DNA from: Streptomyces virginiae
GTDB lineage: Bacteria > Actinomycetota > Actinomycetes > Streptomycetales > Streptomycetaceae
Reading direction: 5' to 3'
NCBI RefSeq assembly: GCF_000720455.1
Contig: NZ_JOAK01000052.1
Location: forward strand, 1 to 16,304
DNA: 16,304 nt
The translations under genes were made by a program, and so were the position numbers. Positions 1-6,286 of this stretch are shown in pieces; the stretch's first letter is position 1; every line of letters begins with the position of its first letter. A model generated the notes under the pieces. That model was not told where the DNA came from. It saw nothing but the letters and a program-made list of their open reading frames with translations, and made no database searches.

Positions 1-1
1 C

Positions 2-220
2 GAGGAACAGGCCACCGACCGCGCCTACCGCATCGGCCAGACCCAGCCCGTACAGGTCCACCGGATCATCGCCGAAGGCACCGTCGAGGACCGCATCGCC
101 GAAATGCTGGAGGCGAAGCGGGCCCTGGCCGACGCGGTCCTCGGCTCCGGCGAGGCGGCCCTGACCGAGCTGACCGACCGCGAGCTGGCCGACCTCGTCT
201 CCCTGCGCAGGCCCGCATGA
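2..220 (+). CDS. SNF2-family DEAD/DEAH helicase, C-terminal fragment (5' end outside window)
   Basis: Only the last 72 codons are in the window, reading in frame from base 2 to TGA at 218-220. The fragment contains DRAYRIGQ, which matches helicase motif VI of SNF2/Rad54-type ATPases, where the arginines contact the ATP gamma-phosphate. It is followed by the usual VHRIIAEGTVEDRI segment, which caps the second RecA-like lobe, and a short helical tail. The full protein is expected to be an ATP-driven DNA translocase. Its stop codon overlaps the next start as ATGA (217-220), so it is almost certainly co-translated with the downstream SWIM gene. This pairing is common in actinobacteria. The N-terminal domains cannot be judged here. 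Confidence 0.93.
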   Translation, partial: EEQATDRAYRIGQTQPVQVHRIIAEGTVEDRIAEMLEAKRALADAVLGSGEAALTELTDRELADLVSLRRPA

Positions 221-1422
221 TCACCGCGCGGGACGACCGCCGCCGCACCTTCGAGACCGTGCCCGCCGGGGCGGCGGCGGTGAGCTGGTGGGGCCGGGCC
301 TGGGTGTCGGCCCTGGAAGAGGTCTCCGGCGACCCGGCCCGCCTGGCCCGGGGCCGCAGCTACGCCAACGACGGGCACGTCGACGCCGTGACCGTCACCC
401 CCGGTCGCATCGTCGCCTACGTCCGGGGCAGCAGGCCCCGCCCGTACCGCACCGAGCTGACCCTGCCCGCCTTCGCGGACGCGGAGTGGGGCGAGCTGCT
501 GGAAGACGTCGCCGCCGACCCGGCGGCGCTCGGCGCCCTCCTGGAGCGGGAGGTCCCGCAGTCGCTGGCGGGGACCGTCCTGCCCGGGGCGGGCGAGCTC
601 GTCCCGCACTGCTCCTGCCCGGACTTCGGGCGTCCGCCGTGCAAGCACGCCGCCGCCCTCTGCTACCGCGCGGCCCGCCTCCTGGACGAGGACCCCTTCG
701 TCCTGCTGCTCCTGCGCGGCCGAGGCGAGCGGGAACTCCTCGAAGACCTCACCCGCCGCAACGCCGCCCACGCCGCACGCGAACAGCCCGGCACGGCACC
801 GGACTTCCCCGCGGTCACCGCCCGGGCGGCGCTCGCCCGCACGGTCCTGCCGCCGCTGCCCGCACCGCTCGCCGCACCCGCGGCGGCCGGCCTTCCGCCC
901 GCCTACCCGGCCGACCCGGCGGCGCCGGACCCGCTCGCCCTCGACCAGCTCGCCTCCGACGCGGCCGCCCGCGCCCTGGCGCTGCTCACCACCGGCGAGG
1001 ACCCGATCGCCGGGCTCTCCCTCTGGCACGACGCCGTACGGCTGGCCTCCGCGCACCCCACGGCCGGCCTGACGGGCGCGGCCCGCACCCTCTACCGGGA
1101 CCTGGCCCGCGCCACCGGGCGTACCACCACCGACCTCGCGCGGGCGGCGGCGGCCTGGCGCCAGGGCGGCCGTCCGGCCCTCGCCGCGCTCGAAGAGGCC
1201 TGGGATCCTCCGGCCGGCCCCTTCGACCGGGCCCGCCCGGCGCTCCTCGCCGCCGGCCAGGGCGCCTTCCGCCCCGAACGCAACCGGCTGACCGCCCACA
1301 CCCGACAGCTCCGGCTCGGCCGCGACGCCCTCTGGTACGCCTACGAGTCCCGCCCCGGCGACGACGACTGGTGGCCCACGGGCCGCCCCTCCCCGGACCC
1401 GGTCACCGCCCTGCGGGGCTGA
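217..1422 (+). CDS. SWIM zinc-finger domain protein
   Basis: This 401-residue protein starts at an ATG overlapping the helicase stop (ATGA), so translation is coupled. A SWIM motif CxCx(n)CxH is visible as C132-x-C134-x7-C142-x-H144, inside HCSCPDFGRPPCKHAAA. SWIM domains bind zinc and are thought to contact DNA or protein. The N-terminal 100 residues contain WWGRAW and RGRSYANDGHV, typical of the actinobacterial SWIM proteins encoded next to SNF2 helicases. The C-terminal two thirds is Ala/Pro/Arg-rich and mostly helical in appearance, with no domain I recognise. The likely role is partner or targeting subunit of the SNF2 ATPase; this is inferred from gene order. The last 20 bases overlap the 3' end of the opposite-strand HAD gene. 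Confidence 0.92.
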   Translation: MITARDDRRRTFETVPAGAAAVSWWGRAWVSALEEVSGDPARLARGRSYANDGHVDAVTVTPGRIVAYVRGSRPRPYRTELTLPAFADAEWGELLEDVAADPAALGALLEREVPQSLAGTVLPGAGELVPHCSCPDFGRPPCKHAAALCYRAARLLDEDPFVLLLLRGRGERELLEDLTRRNAAHAAREQPGTAPDFPAVTARAALARTVLPPLPAPLAAPAAAGLPPAYPADPAAPDPLALDQLASDAAARALALLTTGEDPIAGLSLWHDAVRLASAHPTAGLTGAARTLYRDLARATGRTTTDLARAAAAWRQGGRPALAALEEAWDPPAGPFDRARPALLAAGQGAFRPERNRLTAHTRQLRLGRDALWYAYESRPGDDDWWPTGRPSPDPVTALRG

Positions 1423-1951
1423 GACCCTCCGCCCAGCGGGTCAACGCGGTGAAGTCGCGGTCCCGCAGACCGTGGCGCGGGTGGATCCGCAGAAGGAGGG
1501 CCGGTGCCGGATGGTGGGCGGCGACCCAGGCCCGGTCGCGCGGGGTGATCATGTCGTCGACCCAGGCGAACGGGCGGCCGGCCGCCCAGTCCCGCAGGTG
1601 GCGCGTCTTCCAGGACAGACCGTCGGGGTCCTCGGCGAACAGTTCGGGCCATTCGACGACGGACAGGTCGCCGGGGAGCCCGATGTGCGGCGCGATCAGG
1701 GTGTTGGCCTGGTGCGTCCAGGCCGTGGCCCAGGCGAGCTCGAAGGGCAGGGCCAACAGCCTGGAGCCGTGGGAGGGGTGCAGGCGGATCCGCGCGCCGC
1801 GCCGTGCCCTGCGCGATTCCGGGTCGCGGTAGGAGAGCCAGACCTCGGGCCACATGCGGTGGCTCTTGTACCCGCGCAGTGCGGCGAAGGGCGAACGGAA
1901 GGGGTTCAGCGGGCCGTCCACGTCGAGGAGGAGCAGCGGGCGTTCAGTCAT
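1403..1951 (-). CDS. HAD-like hydrolase family protein
   Basis: This 182-residue protein starts at ATG 1949-1951. An in-frame extension upstream to 2059 exists, but it would run through the chaplin promoter region and has no family resemblance. The N-terminus LLLLDVDGPLNPF carries HAD motif I (D10-x-D12-G): the first Asp is the nucleophile and the second the acid/base. K115 in LSWKTRHL could be the motif III lysine, and VDDMITPRD (D132, D133) looks like the acidic metal-binding motif IV. No large cap domain is visible. The family is widespread in Streptomyces without an assigned substrate, so I do not propose one. No Shine-Dalgarno is evident before the start. Its 3' end overlaps the SWIM gene by 20 bases. 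Confidence 0.85.
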   Translation of the reverse strand: MTERPLLLLDVDGPLNPFRSPFAALRGYKSHRMWPEVWLSYRDPESRRARRGARIRLHPSHGSRLLALPFELAWATAWTHQANTLIAPHIGLPGDLSVVEWPELFAEDPDGLSWKTRHLRDWAAGRPFAWVDDMITPRDRAWVAAHHPAPALLLRIHPRHGLRDRDFTALTRWAEGLSPAGR

Positions 1952-1976
1952 GAAGTAGCCAGTACCCAGCACACGA

Positions 1977-2005
1977 TTGAGTGAAATGCCTACCGCCTCT
2001 ATAAC
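1977..2005 (+). promoter_or_regulatory. Candidate vegetative-type promoter for the chaplin gene
   Basis: TTGAGT at 1977-1982 and TATAAC at 2000-2005 are separated by exactly 17 bases. Each is close to the TTGACA/TATAAT consensus, which is unusually good for Streptomyces. Transcription would begin near 2012, leaving a leader of about 65 bases before the chaplin ATG at 2077. Confidence 0.5.
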
Positions 2006-2028
2006 CCGTATGGGTTTGGAGGCGTTGT
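2000..2028 (+). promoter_or_regulatory. Candidate sigma-BldN-like promoter for the chaplin gene
   Basis: TATAAC (2000-2005) and CGTTGT (2023-2028) are 17 bases apart. From memory, the BldN consensus used at chaplin and rodlin genes is CGTAAC-N16-CGTTGA. The match is 4/6 and 5/6 with one extra spacer base. The upstream element is the same hexamer as the -10 of the vegetative-type candidate, so the two promoters would overlap. Confidence 0.3.
2003..2016. repeat. Short inverted repeat in the chaplin promoter region
   Basis: AACCC and GGGTT are separated by GTAT. The repeat lies just after the TATAAC hexamer, over the expected start point of the first promoter candidate, where a repressor or activator could bind. 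The arms are only five bases, so chance is possible. Confidence 0.25.
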
Positions 2029-2076
2029 TTCCGGTGTGGGGCAAACCCCCGACATCCACCGGAAGGCAGGAAAGTG

Positions 2077-2787
2077 ATGCGTCACAGTCGTCGAAATGGC
2101 TTGATCGCGGCGGTCGTCGCGGGCGGCGGTCTGGCGGTCGCGGGCGTCGGCGGGTTCGCCCACGCCGATGCGGACGCGAGCGGCGGGGCCGAGCGCTCGC
2201 CGGGTCTGCTGTCCGGGAACCTGGTGCAGCTGCCGGTGAACGTGCCGGTCAACGCGTGCGGCAACACCGTCAGCGTCGTCGGCCTCCTCAACCCGGCCGC
2301 CGGGAACCGCTGTACGAACGCGTCGGAGGGCGGTGGCGGCGCACACTCCGACCGGAGCACGTCACACCGGTCGACGCCGACGGCGGGCAACGGCGGCGGA
2401 GCCGTCGCGAGCGGCCAGACGAAGGATTCCCCCGGGGTGCTGTCCGGCAACGGCCTCCAGCTCCCGGTAGACCTGCCGGTCAACATCAGTGGCAACTCCG
2501 TCAACGTGGTCGGCATCGGAAACCCCTCGCACGGCAACACGTCCGTCAACGTCGAGCAGCCCGGCCCCGCCAAGCCGGTCCAGCCGCCCGTCGTCGAGAA
2601 GCCGGTCACCCCGGCCGTCCCGACCACACCGACCTCACCCGTCACCCGGGTCACCCCGCCCGAGCCCCCGCGGCACACCGAGGCACTCGCCCACACCGGA
2701 GCGGACGGCGTCGGCTACCTGCTGCCCAGCGGCGGCGCCCTGCTGCTCGGCGGCCTCATGCTCTACCGCCGCTTCCGGGTCAACTAG
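2077..2787 (+). CDS. Long chaplin with two chaplin domains and LAxTG sortase signal
   Basis: Chaplins are secreted amphipathic proteins that assemble into amyloid-like fibrils and make aerial hyphae hydrophobic. Long chaplins are anchored to peptidoglycan by class E sortase. This 236-residue protein has a signal peptide (RR near the N-terminus, hydrophobic stretch 9-27, probable cleavage after AHA at 30). Chaplin domain 1 is at about 41-81 with C61 and C79. A Gly/Ser-rich linker follows, then chaplin domain 2 at about 118-158. A Pro/Thr/Val-rich wall-spanning stretch (160-200) leads to LAHTG (204-208), a hydrophobic segment and a basic tail. Domain 2 has serine (S138, S156) at both cysteine positions. 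The start is ATG 2077, which gives the usual MRxxxRxG beginning; GTG 2074, one codon earlier, is possible. GGAAGGCAGGA (2061-2071) supplies the ribosome binding site. The 3' end overlaps the DUF2293 gene by 8 bases. Confidence 0.95.
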   Translation: MRHSRRNGLIAAVVAGGGLAVAGVGGFAHADADASGGAERSPGLLSGNLVQLPVNVPVNACGNTVSVVGLLNPAAGNRCTNASEGGGGAHSDRSTSHRSTPTAGNGGGAVASGQTKDSPGVLSGNGLQLPVDLPVNISGNSVNVVGIGNPSHGNTSVNVEQPGPAKPVQPPVVEKPVTPAVPTTPTSPVTRVTPPEPPRHTEALAHTGADGVGYLLPSGGALLLGGLMLYRRFRVN

Positions 2788-3448
2788 CCCGGTCCCGGCT
2801 CACCGTGCGCCATCCGTCCAGGATGGCGTCGATCCGCGGGGCCAGCCGGGCGCGGGCCGTGAAGCGGGGGACGCCCGCCATCAGCAGGGCGTCGTACTCG
2901 GTGTCGGTGTGCCGGACCGCCGCCCGCACCGCCACCGAGACCGCCGTCTCGTCCAGGGCCCGCCCGGCCGCGGTGCGCCCCACCCGGCCGCTGCCGCGCA
3001 CCGAGGCATGGGTGGCGATCGCCACGGCCCGGTCGGCCGGGCAGCCGGGGAACAGCCGCACTATCTCGGCGGCGAAAGCCGCCGTGAAACGGACGTCCTC
3101 CGCCGCACGGCGCAGCCGGTCGCGCTCCCGGCGACGCGCCCGCGCCTCGGAGTCCGCGAGGCAGGCGCGTTCCGCGCCGGCCAGGGCGTCATCCTCCACG
3201 AACAGCCCCAGGCGCTCGTAGCGACGGCGCCGCTTGTGGAAGCGGACCACGACCGCGGACAGCGAACTTGCCTCGCGGGCACGGCGTGTGAGCGCGGCGT
3301 CCCCGCGCGGAAGGTAGACGAGGTGCCCCAGGTCCGCACAGTCCAGGCAGCGGGGCACACCGGCCTCGCGCACCAGGTGCCGGAGCGGACCGCGCCGGCA
3401 CTCCGCGCAGTGGATCTGCTTCACGGACTCGAAGACGACCAGGCTCAT
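2780..3448 (-). CDS. DUF2293 domain protein with N-terminal zinc-ribbon-like cysteines
   Basis: This 222-residue protein begins MSLVVFESVK at ATG 3446-3448; a further ATG at 3476-3478 would add ten residues that look unconserved. The N-terminus has two CxxC pairs (C14/C17 in HCAEC and C34/C37 in RCLDC), consistent with a zinc ribbon. The C-terminal half, with FPGCPADRAVAIATHAS, GRVGRTAAGRAL and DTEYDALLMAGVPR, matches the DUF2293 family as I know it from actinobacteria. The middle contains an Arg/Glu-rich helical segment. The molecular function is unknown; nucleic-acid binding is only a guess from the zinc pairs and basic helix. The leader shows no Shine-Dalgarno, but an operator-like repeat sits directly upstream. 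The gene ends inside the chaplin stop region. Confidence 0.88.
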   Translation of the reverse strand: MSLVVFESVKQIHCAECRRGPLRHLVREAGVPRCLDCADLGHLVYLPRGDAALTRRAREASSLSAVVVRFHKRRRRYERLGLFVEDDALAGAERACLADSEARARRRERDRLRRAAEDVRFTAAFAAEIVRLFPGCPADRAVAIATHASVRGSGRVGRTAAGRALDETAVSVAVRAAVRHTDTEYDALLMAGVPRFTARARLAPRIDAILDGWRTVSRDRAS

Positions 3449-3449
3449 A

Positions 3450-3490
3450 CAGGTGTGATACCGCCCCCCGCCCCTCATATCACCTGGTGA
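3450..3490. repeat. Operator-like inverted repeat upstream of the DUF2293 gene
   Basis: CAGGTGTGATA (3450-3460) and TATCACCTG (3478-3486) form inverted arms with a 2-base bulge and a 17-base centre. The right arm continues into TCACCTGGTGA (3480-3490), itself a 5+1+5 palindrome. The left arm is one base from the DUF2293 start codon, so a bound protein would cover the promoter or start of that gene. Confidence 0.35.
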
Positions 3491-3561
3491 GGAAGGGAGG
3501 TTGGGCTTTCACCGACTCTTCCTGGATCGGCCTGATCGCTCCTACGGTGGGCGGTGGACCA

Positions 3562-3583
3562 TGGACCGCGGGGGCCCGGTCCA
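3562..3583 (+). other. Leader hairpin directly before the cupin Shine-Dalgarno
   Basis: TGGACCG (3562-3568) pairs with CGGTCCA (3577-3583). A second left arm, GTGGACC (3554-3560), can pair with the overlapping GGTCCAC (3578-3584). The right arm ends next to the GGAGGAGGAG ribosome binding site at 3585-3594. This could tune translation of the cupin; no terminator T-run is present. Confidence 0.35.
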
Positions 3584-3597
3584 CGGAGGAGGAGCAC

Positions 3598-4065
3598 ATG
3601 GGCGCACGGCGGACGACGACGGCACGGCCGCGGGCGACCGGCTTCGGCTTCGGTTTCGGCACCGGCAGGGCACGCGTCACCACGATCCCCGCGGGCCGGG
3701 AGATAGTCATCCCGCCGGGCGGCTGCACCGGCTGGCACTTCCACCGGGTGCGGCTCGAAGCCGTCGTCCTGTCGGGCACCCTGACCCGGGTCCTGCACGA
3801 CCTCACCGTCGAGGTGCACCGGCCCGGGACCACCTTCGTGGAACCCGCGGGCATCGGGCACATACACCTGGGCCACAACCTCGGCACCGAGCCGGTCGTG
3901 CTCCACGTGACCCCCCGGCTGCCCGAGGGGACCCCCTTCTCCATACCCACGCCCGCCCCCGCCGGTGCCACCCCCCAGGTGTGCCGGCAGCACGAACCGG
4001 AGCCGCCCGCCGAACCGGCCGGCAGCAGTCACACCAGTCGGCGTATCTCCCCGCGGACCCGGTAG
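3598..4065 (+). CDS. Cupin domain protein
   Basis: The start is ATG 3598, preceded by a strong GGAGGAGGAG ribosome binding site; the longer in-frame ORF from 3487 lacks one. The product is 155 residues. Cupin motif 1 is visible around GWHFHRVRLE, with H47, H49 and E54 as likely metal ligands and G60 closing the motif. Motif 2 is around PAGIGHIHLGHN with H88 or H90. It is a single-domain beta-barrel protein; cupins include dioxygenases, isomerases and small-molecule binders, and the substrate cannot be told from sequence. The last 40 residues are Pro/Arg/Ser-rich and probably disordered. A weak -10-like TACGGT lies at 3543-3548. The 3' end overlaps the opposite-strand WGR gene by 37 bases, the largest overlap in the window. 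Confidence 0.85.
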   Translation: MGARRTTTARPRATGFGFGFGTGRARVTTIPAGREIVIPPGGCTGWHFHRVRLEAVVLSGTLTRVLHDLTVEVHRPGTTFVEPAGIGHIHLGHNLGTEPVVLHVTPRLPEGTPFSIPTPAPAGATPQVCRQHEPEPPAEPAGSSHTSRRISPRTR

Positions 4066-5483
4066 AAGCCCCCGGACGCCGCGTGCAGGCCGTCCACCAC
4101 GTACCGGGCGCCGGCCTCCCGGATCCCCCGCGGGAACTGCACGTTCCAGGACTGCTCGAAGCCGTCCGACACCACCTGCACCCGCATCCGGCCGCCCTGC
4201 TGGACGCACTCCACCACCACACCGCCCGCCGGCTCCGAGGCCACCGCGGCCATGGAGACCGTCGCCACCGCCGAGGCCGACGCGGCCGGCGTGAACACCG
4301 GCAGCGCGGCAGCCGACTTCACGTCCATCGGCGCGGGCACCGAACCCTGCTGGGCCGCCGCGATCGCCTGCTCGCTCGCGTCCACGCAGACCAGGGAGCC
4401 GTCCGTGGTGACGAGGTACAGCCGGCCGTCCAGATACTGCATCGACAGCGCCGAACCGCCGCCGGTCCCCAGCTTCCACAGCCGGTGCCCGTCCGCGTCG
4501 AAGCAGTAGACCGAGGAGGAGGAGTCGCCCGCGAAGACGTGGCGGCCGTCGGGCGAGGTCGCGCACGAATACACCGCAGCGTCACAGCGGTAGGTGGCCT
4601 CCGTCGCCCCCGAGGCCTTCGACAGCCGCTGCACGGTGTTGCGGACCGTACCCGCGTACACGGAGTGCTCCTCCTGCCAGCCGAACAGGACACCGCCGGG
4701 GGTCGCGCTGTGCCACAACTGCCCCGTGCCGTCGGCCGCATAGGCCGTCACGCCTCCGCTGTGCCCGTGGTAGACCGCCCGCTCGTCGGCCCGGACCATC
4801 CACGCACTCGTCCCGGCGGACTTCCGCGACCACTGGTGCTCGTCCTCGTGGTCGATGACCGTCAGGCCGCCGTTCGCGTCCGAGACGTCGAGCACGCCCT
4901 CGTGGATGTCCAGCCAGTAGATGTCCACGTCCGCCGCGATGGCGTAGGCGCCGAACGGGACCTTCGACGACAGGTCGTACACCGTGCCGTCGTCACAGCC
5001 GGCGTATATCCAGAACTCGTCCGCCACCAGGCACTTCACCCCGTCCGGCAGCGAATAGCGCGCCAGCACCTCACCGCCGTGGCTGAGCGTGTAGACGTCA
5101 CCGGCCTGGTTGCCGACCCAGCAGCGGTCCTCGTCGACATGGATCCCGAAGGCCGAGGAACCGGTACGGAAACGCCACAGCACCGGCGCGACGGCACGCG
5201 CCGTCGACGGCGCCGACGTCACCTGGCGGCGCGTCACCGAACGGGCGGCGCGCTGCCCCTGCACCGCCGGGGCGTACCCCTTGCGGACCTTCTCCCCGAT
5301 CTTCTTCGCGGCGGCCGCGCGGGCCTTCTCGACGGTCGGGAACGAGGAACTCTGCAACTGGCCCGGCGCGCCGATGCGTCCGTAGCGCACGGAGACGACC
5401 GTGCCGTCCATGATCACCTCGTAGAACTTGTGCGCCCCACCGCCGTCCTGCGACAGCTCCAGATACGTCGTCTCCCGAGCCAT
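4029..5483 (-). CDS. WGR domain plus PQQ/WD-like beta-propeller protein
   Basis: This 484-residue protein starts at ATG 5481-5483 with GGGAGGGG about seven bases upstream. Residues 1-80 form a WGR domain: an early FYEV strand, then SVRYGRIG (Y34-G35-R36, Tyr replacing Trp as is common in bacteria), then TVEKARAAAAKKIGEKVRKGY. WGR domains are known from PARPs and some bacterial DNA- or MolR-related proteins. Residues about 100-390 are repeated beta-propeller blades with recurring GDVYTLS, DGTVYDLS and SSSVYCFDADGHRLWKLG units, resembling PQQ-type blades. An Ala/Ser-rich linker (about 390-419) joins a separate C-terminal beta-rich domain (420-484) that I do not recognise. No signal peptide is seen, so it is cytoplasmic. 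A scaffold or sensor role is inferred only. Confidence 0.88.
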   Translation of the reverse strand: MARETTYLELSQDGGGAHKFYEVIMDGTVVSVRYGRIGAPGQLQSSSFPTVEKARAAAAKKIGEKVRKGYAPAVQGQRAARSVTRRQVTSAPSTARAVAPVLWRFRTGSSAFGIHVDEDRCWVGNQAGDVYTLSHGGEVLARYSLPDGVKCLVADEFWIYAGCDDGTVYDLSSKVPFGAYAIAADVDIYWLDIHEGVLDVSDANGGLTVIDHEDEHQWSRKSAGTSAWMVRADERAVYHGHSGGVTAYAADGTGQLWHSATPGGVLFGWQEEHSVYAGTVRNTVQRLSKASGATEATYRCDAAVYSCATSPDGRHVFAGDSSSSVYCFDADGHRLWKLGTGGGSALSMQYLDGRLYLVTTDGSLVCVDASEQAIAAAQQGSVPAPMDVKSAAALPVFTPAASASAVATVSMAAVASEPAGGVVVECVQQGGRMRVQVVSDGFEQSWNVQFPRGIREAGARYVVDGLHAASGGFYRVRGEIRRLV

Positions 5484-5563
5484 GACAGACCCCTCCCCGA
5501 AAGCCGGGCCACCGGCGCCCTTTCCGCGGTGATCCCTCGTGAAAAAAGCTACGGGCGACCACT

Positions 5564-5569
5564 GACAAT
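5564..5569 (+). promoter_or_regulatory. -10-like hexamer for leaderless start at 5576
   Basis: GACAAT ends six bases before the GTG start and there is no Shine-Dalgarno. The predicted start of transcription falls on or beside the start codon. No good -35 element is visible. Confidence 0.3.
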
Positions 5570-5575
5570 GGGCCG

Positions 5576-6235
5576 GTGCAGTGGGAAGCGATCACATGGC
5601 AGCGGATGGCCGAGCGGCTCGCCGGTCACCTCGACGACCCCGGCGACGATCCCGGCAACGCTCCCGGGCCCGACGGCCGGCAGCGCGTGGGCATCGACGG
5701 TGCGCCCGCGGCGGACACCGGCACCCTCGCCGGGCGGCTCGCCGAGGAGCTGCGGCTGCGCGGACGCCCCGTCCTGGTGGTGCCGACCGCCGGCTTCCTG
5801 CGGCCGGCTTCCCTGCGCTTCGAGTTCGGCCGGCAGGACGTGGACGCGTACCTGGACGGCTGGTACGACACGGCCGCGCTCTGGCGGGAGGTGTTCGGGC
5901 CGACCGACCCCGGCGGGACGGGGCGGGTGCTGCCGGACCTGTGGGATCCGGTGACCGACCGGGCGACCCGCAGCCCCTACGTCGAACTCCCGGCCGACGG
6001 CGTGCTGGTGGTGCACGGGCCGCTGCTGCTGGGGCGGTGGTTCCCCTTCGACCTGAGCGTCCACGTCCGGCTGTCGGCGGGGGCGCTCGCGCGGCGGACC
6101 GAGGAGTCCGAGCGGTGGACGGGGGCGGCGTTCGCCCGGTACGAGGCCGAGGTGGATCCGGCCTCCGTCGCCGACGTGGTGGTGCGGGCGGACGATCCCA
6201 GGCACCCCGCCTGGACGGGCATCCGGGGAACCTGA
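5576..6235 (+). CDS. Uridine-kinase-like protein with degenerate P-loop
   Basis: This 219-residue protein starts at GTG 5576. It resembles the actinobacterial proteins annotated as uridine kinase: MQWEAITW, RVGIDGAPAA, VVPTAGFLRPASLRFEFGRQD, YVELPADGVLVVHGPLLL and FDLSVHVRLS follow the P-loop NTPase/uridine kinase order. However, the Walker A region reads GIDGAPAADTG (39-49), where a kinase has GxxGxGK(S/T). The lysine position is occupied by T48, so ATP-dependent phosphoryl transfer is doubtful. The DGF-like FLRPASLRFEFGRQD resembles the nucleoside-binding DxF/xxR part. It faces psuK tail to tail, so a nucleoside-related role is plausible but inferred. An internal ATG at 5606 would remove ten family-like residues. 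No ribosome binding site precedes GTG 5576. Confidence 0.85.
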   Translation: MQWEAITWQRMAERLAGHLDDPGDDPGNAPGPDGRQRVGIDGAPAADTGTLAGRLAEELRLRGRPVLVVPTAGFLRPASLRFEFGRQDVDAYLDGWYDTAALWREVFGPTDPGGTGRVLPDLWDPVTDRATRSPYVELPADGVLVVHGPLLLGRWFPFDLSVHVRLSAGALARRTEESERWTGAAFARYEAEVDPASVADVVVRADDPRHPAWTGIRGT

Positions 6236-6286
6236 CCCACGGGGTTCGGGCCGCCGCCCCGGACCTGCGGGTGCTGGGGGGTCAGG
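6231..6286. terminator. Bidirectional hairpin between convergent kinase-like and psuK genes
   Basis: An inner stem pairs GGTTCGGG (6243-6250) with CCCGGACC (6258-6265): eight pairs, one G-U, 7-base loop. An outer pair of arms, CCTGACCC (6231-6238) and GGGTCAGG (6279-6286), is perfect and contains both genes' TGA stop codons. There is no T-run, as is usual for GC-rich actinobacterial terminators. Confidence 0.5.

Noticed and set aside
1472..1984. Plus-strand frame opposite the HAD gene
   Set aside because: The opposite strand has clear HAD motifs, whereas this frame shows only GC-driven composition.
3501..5954. 817-codon open frame on the plus strand
   Set aside because: It runs antisense across the WGR gene and out of frame through the cupin. 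Its product is Arg/Pro/His-rich with no family resemblance, a typical shadow in GC-rich DNA.
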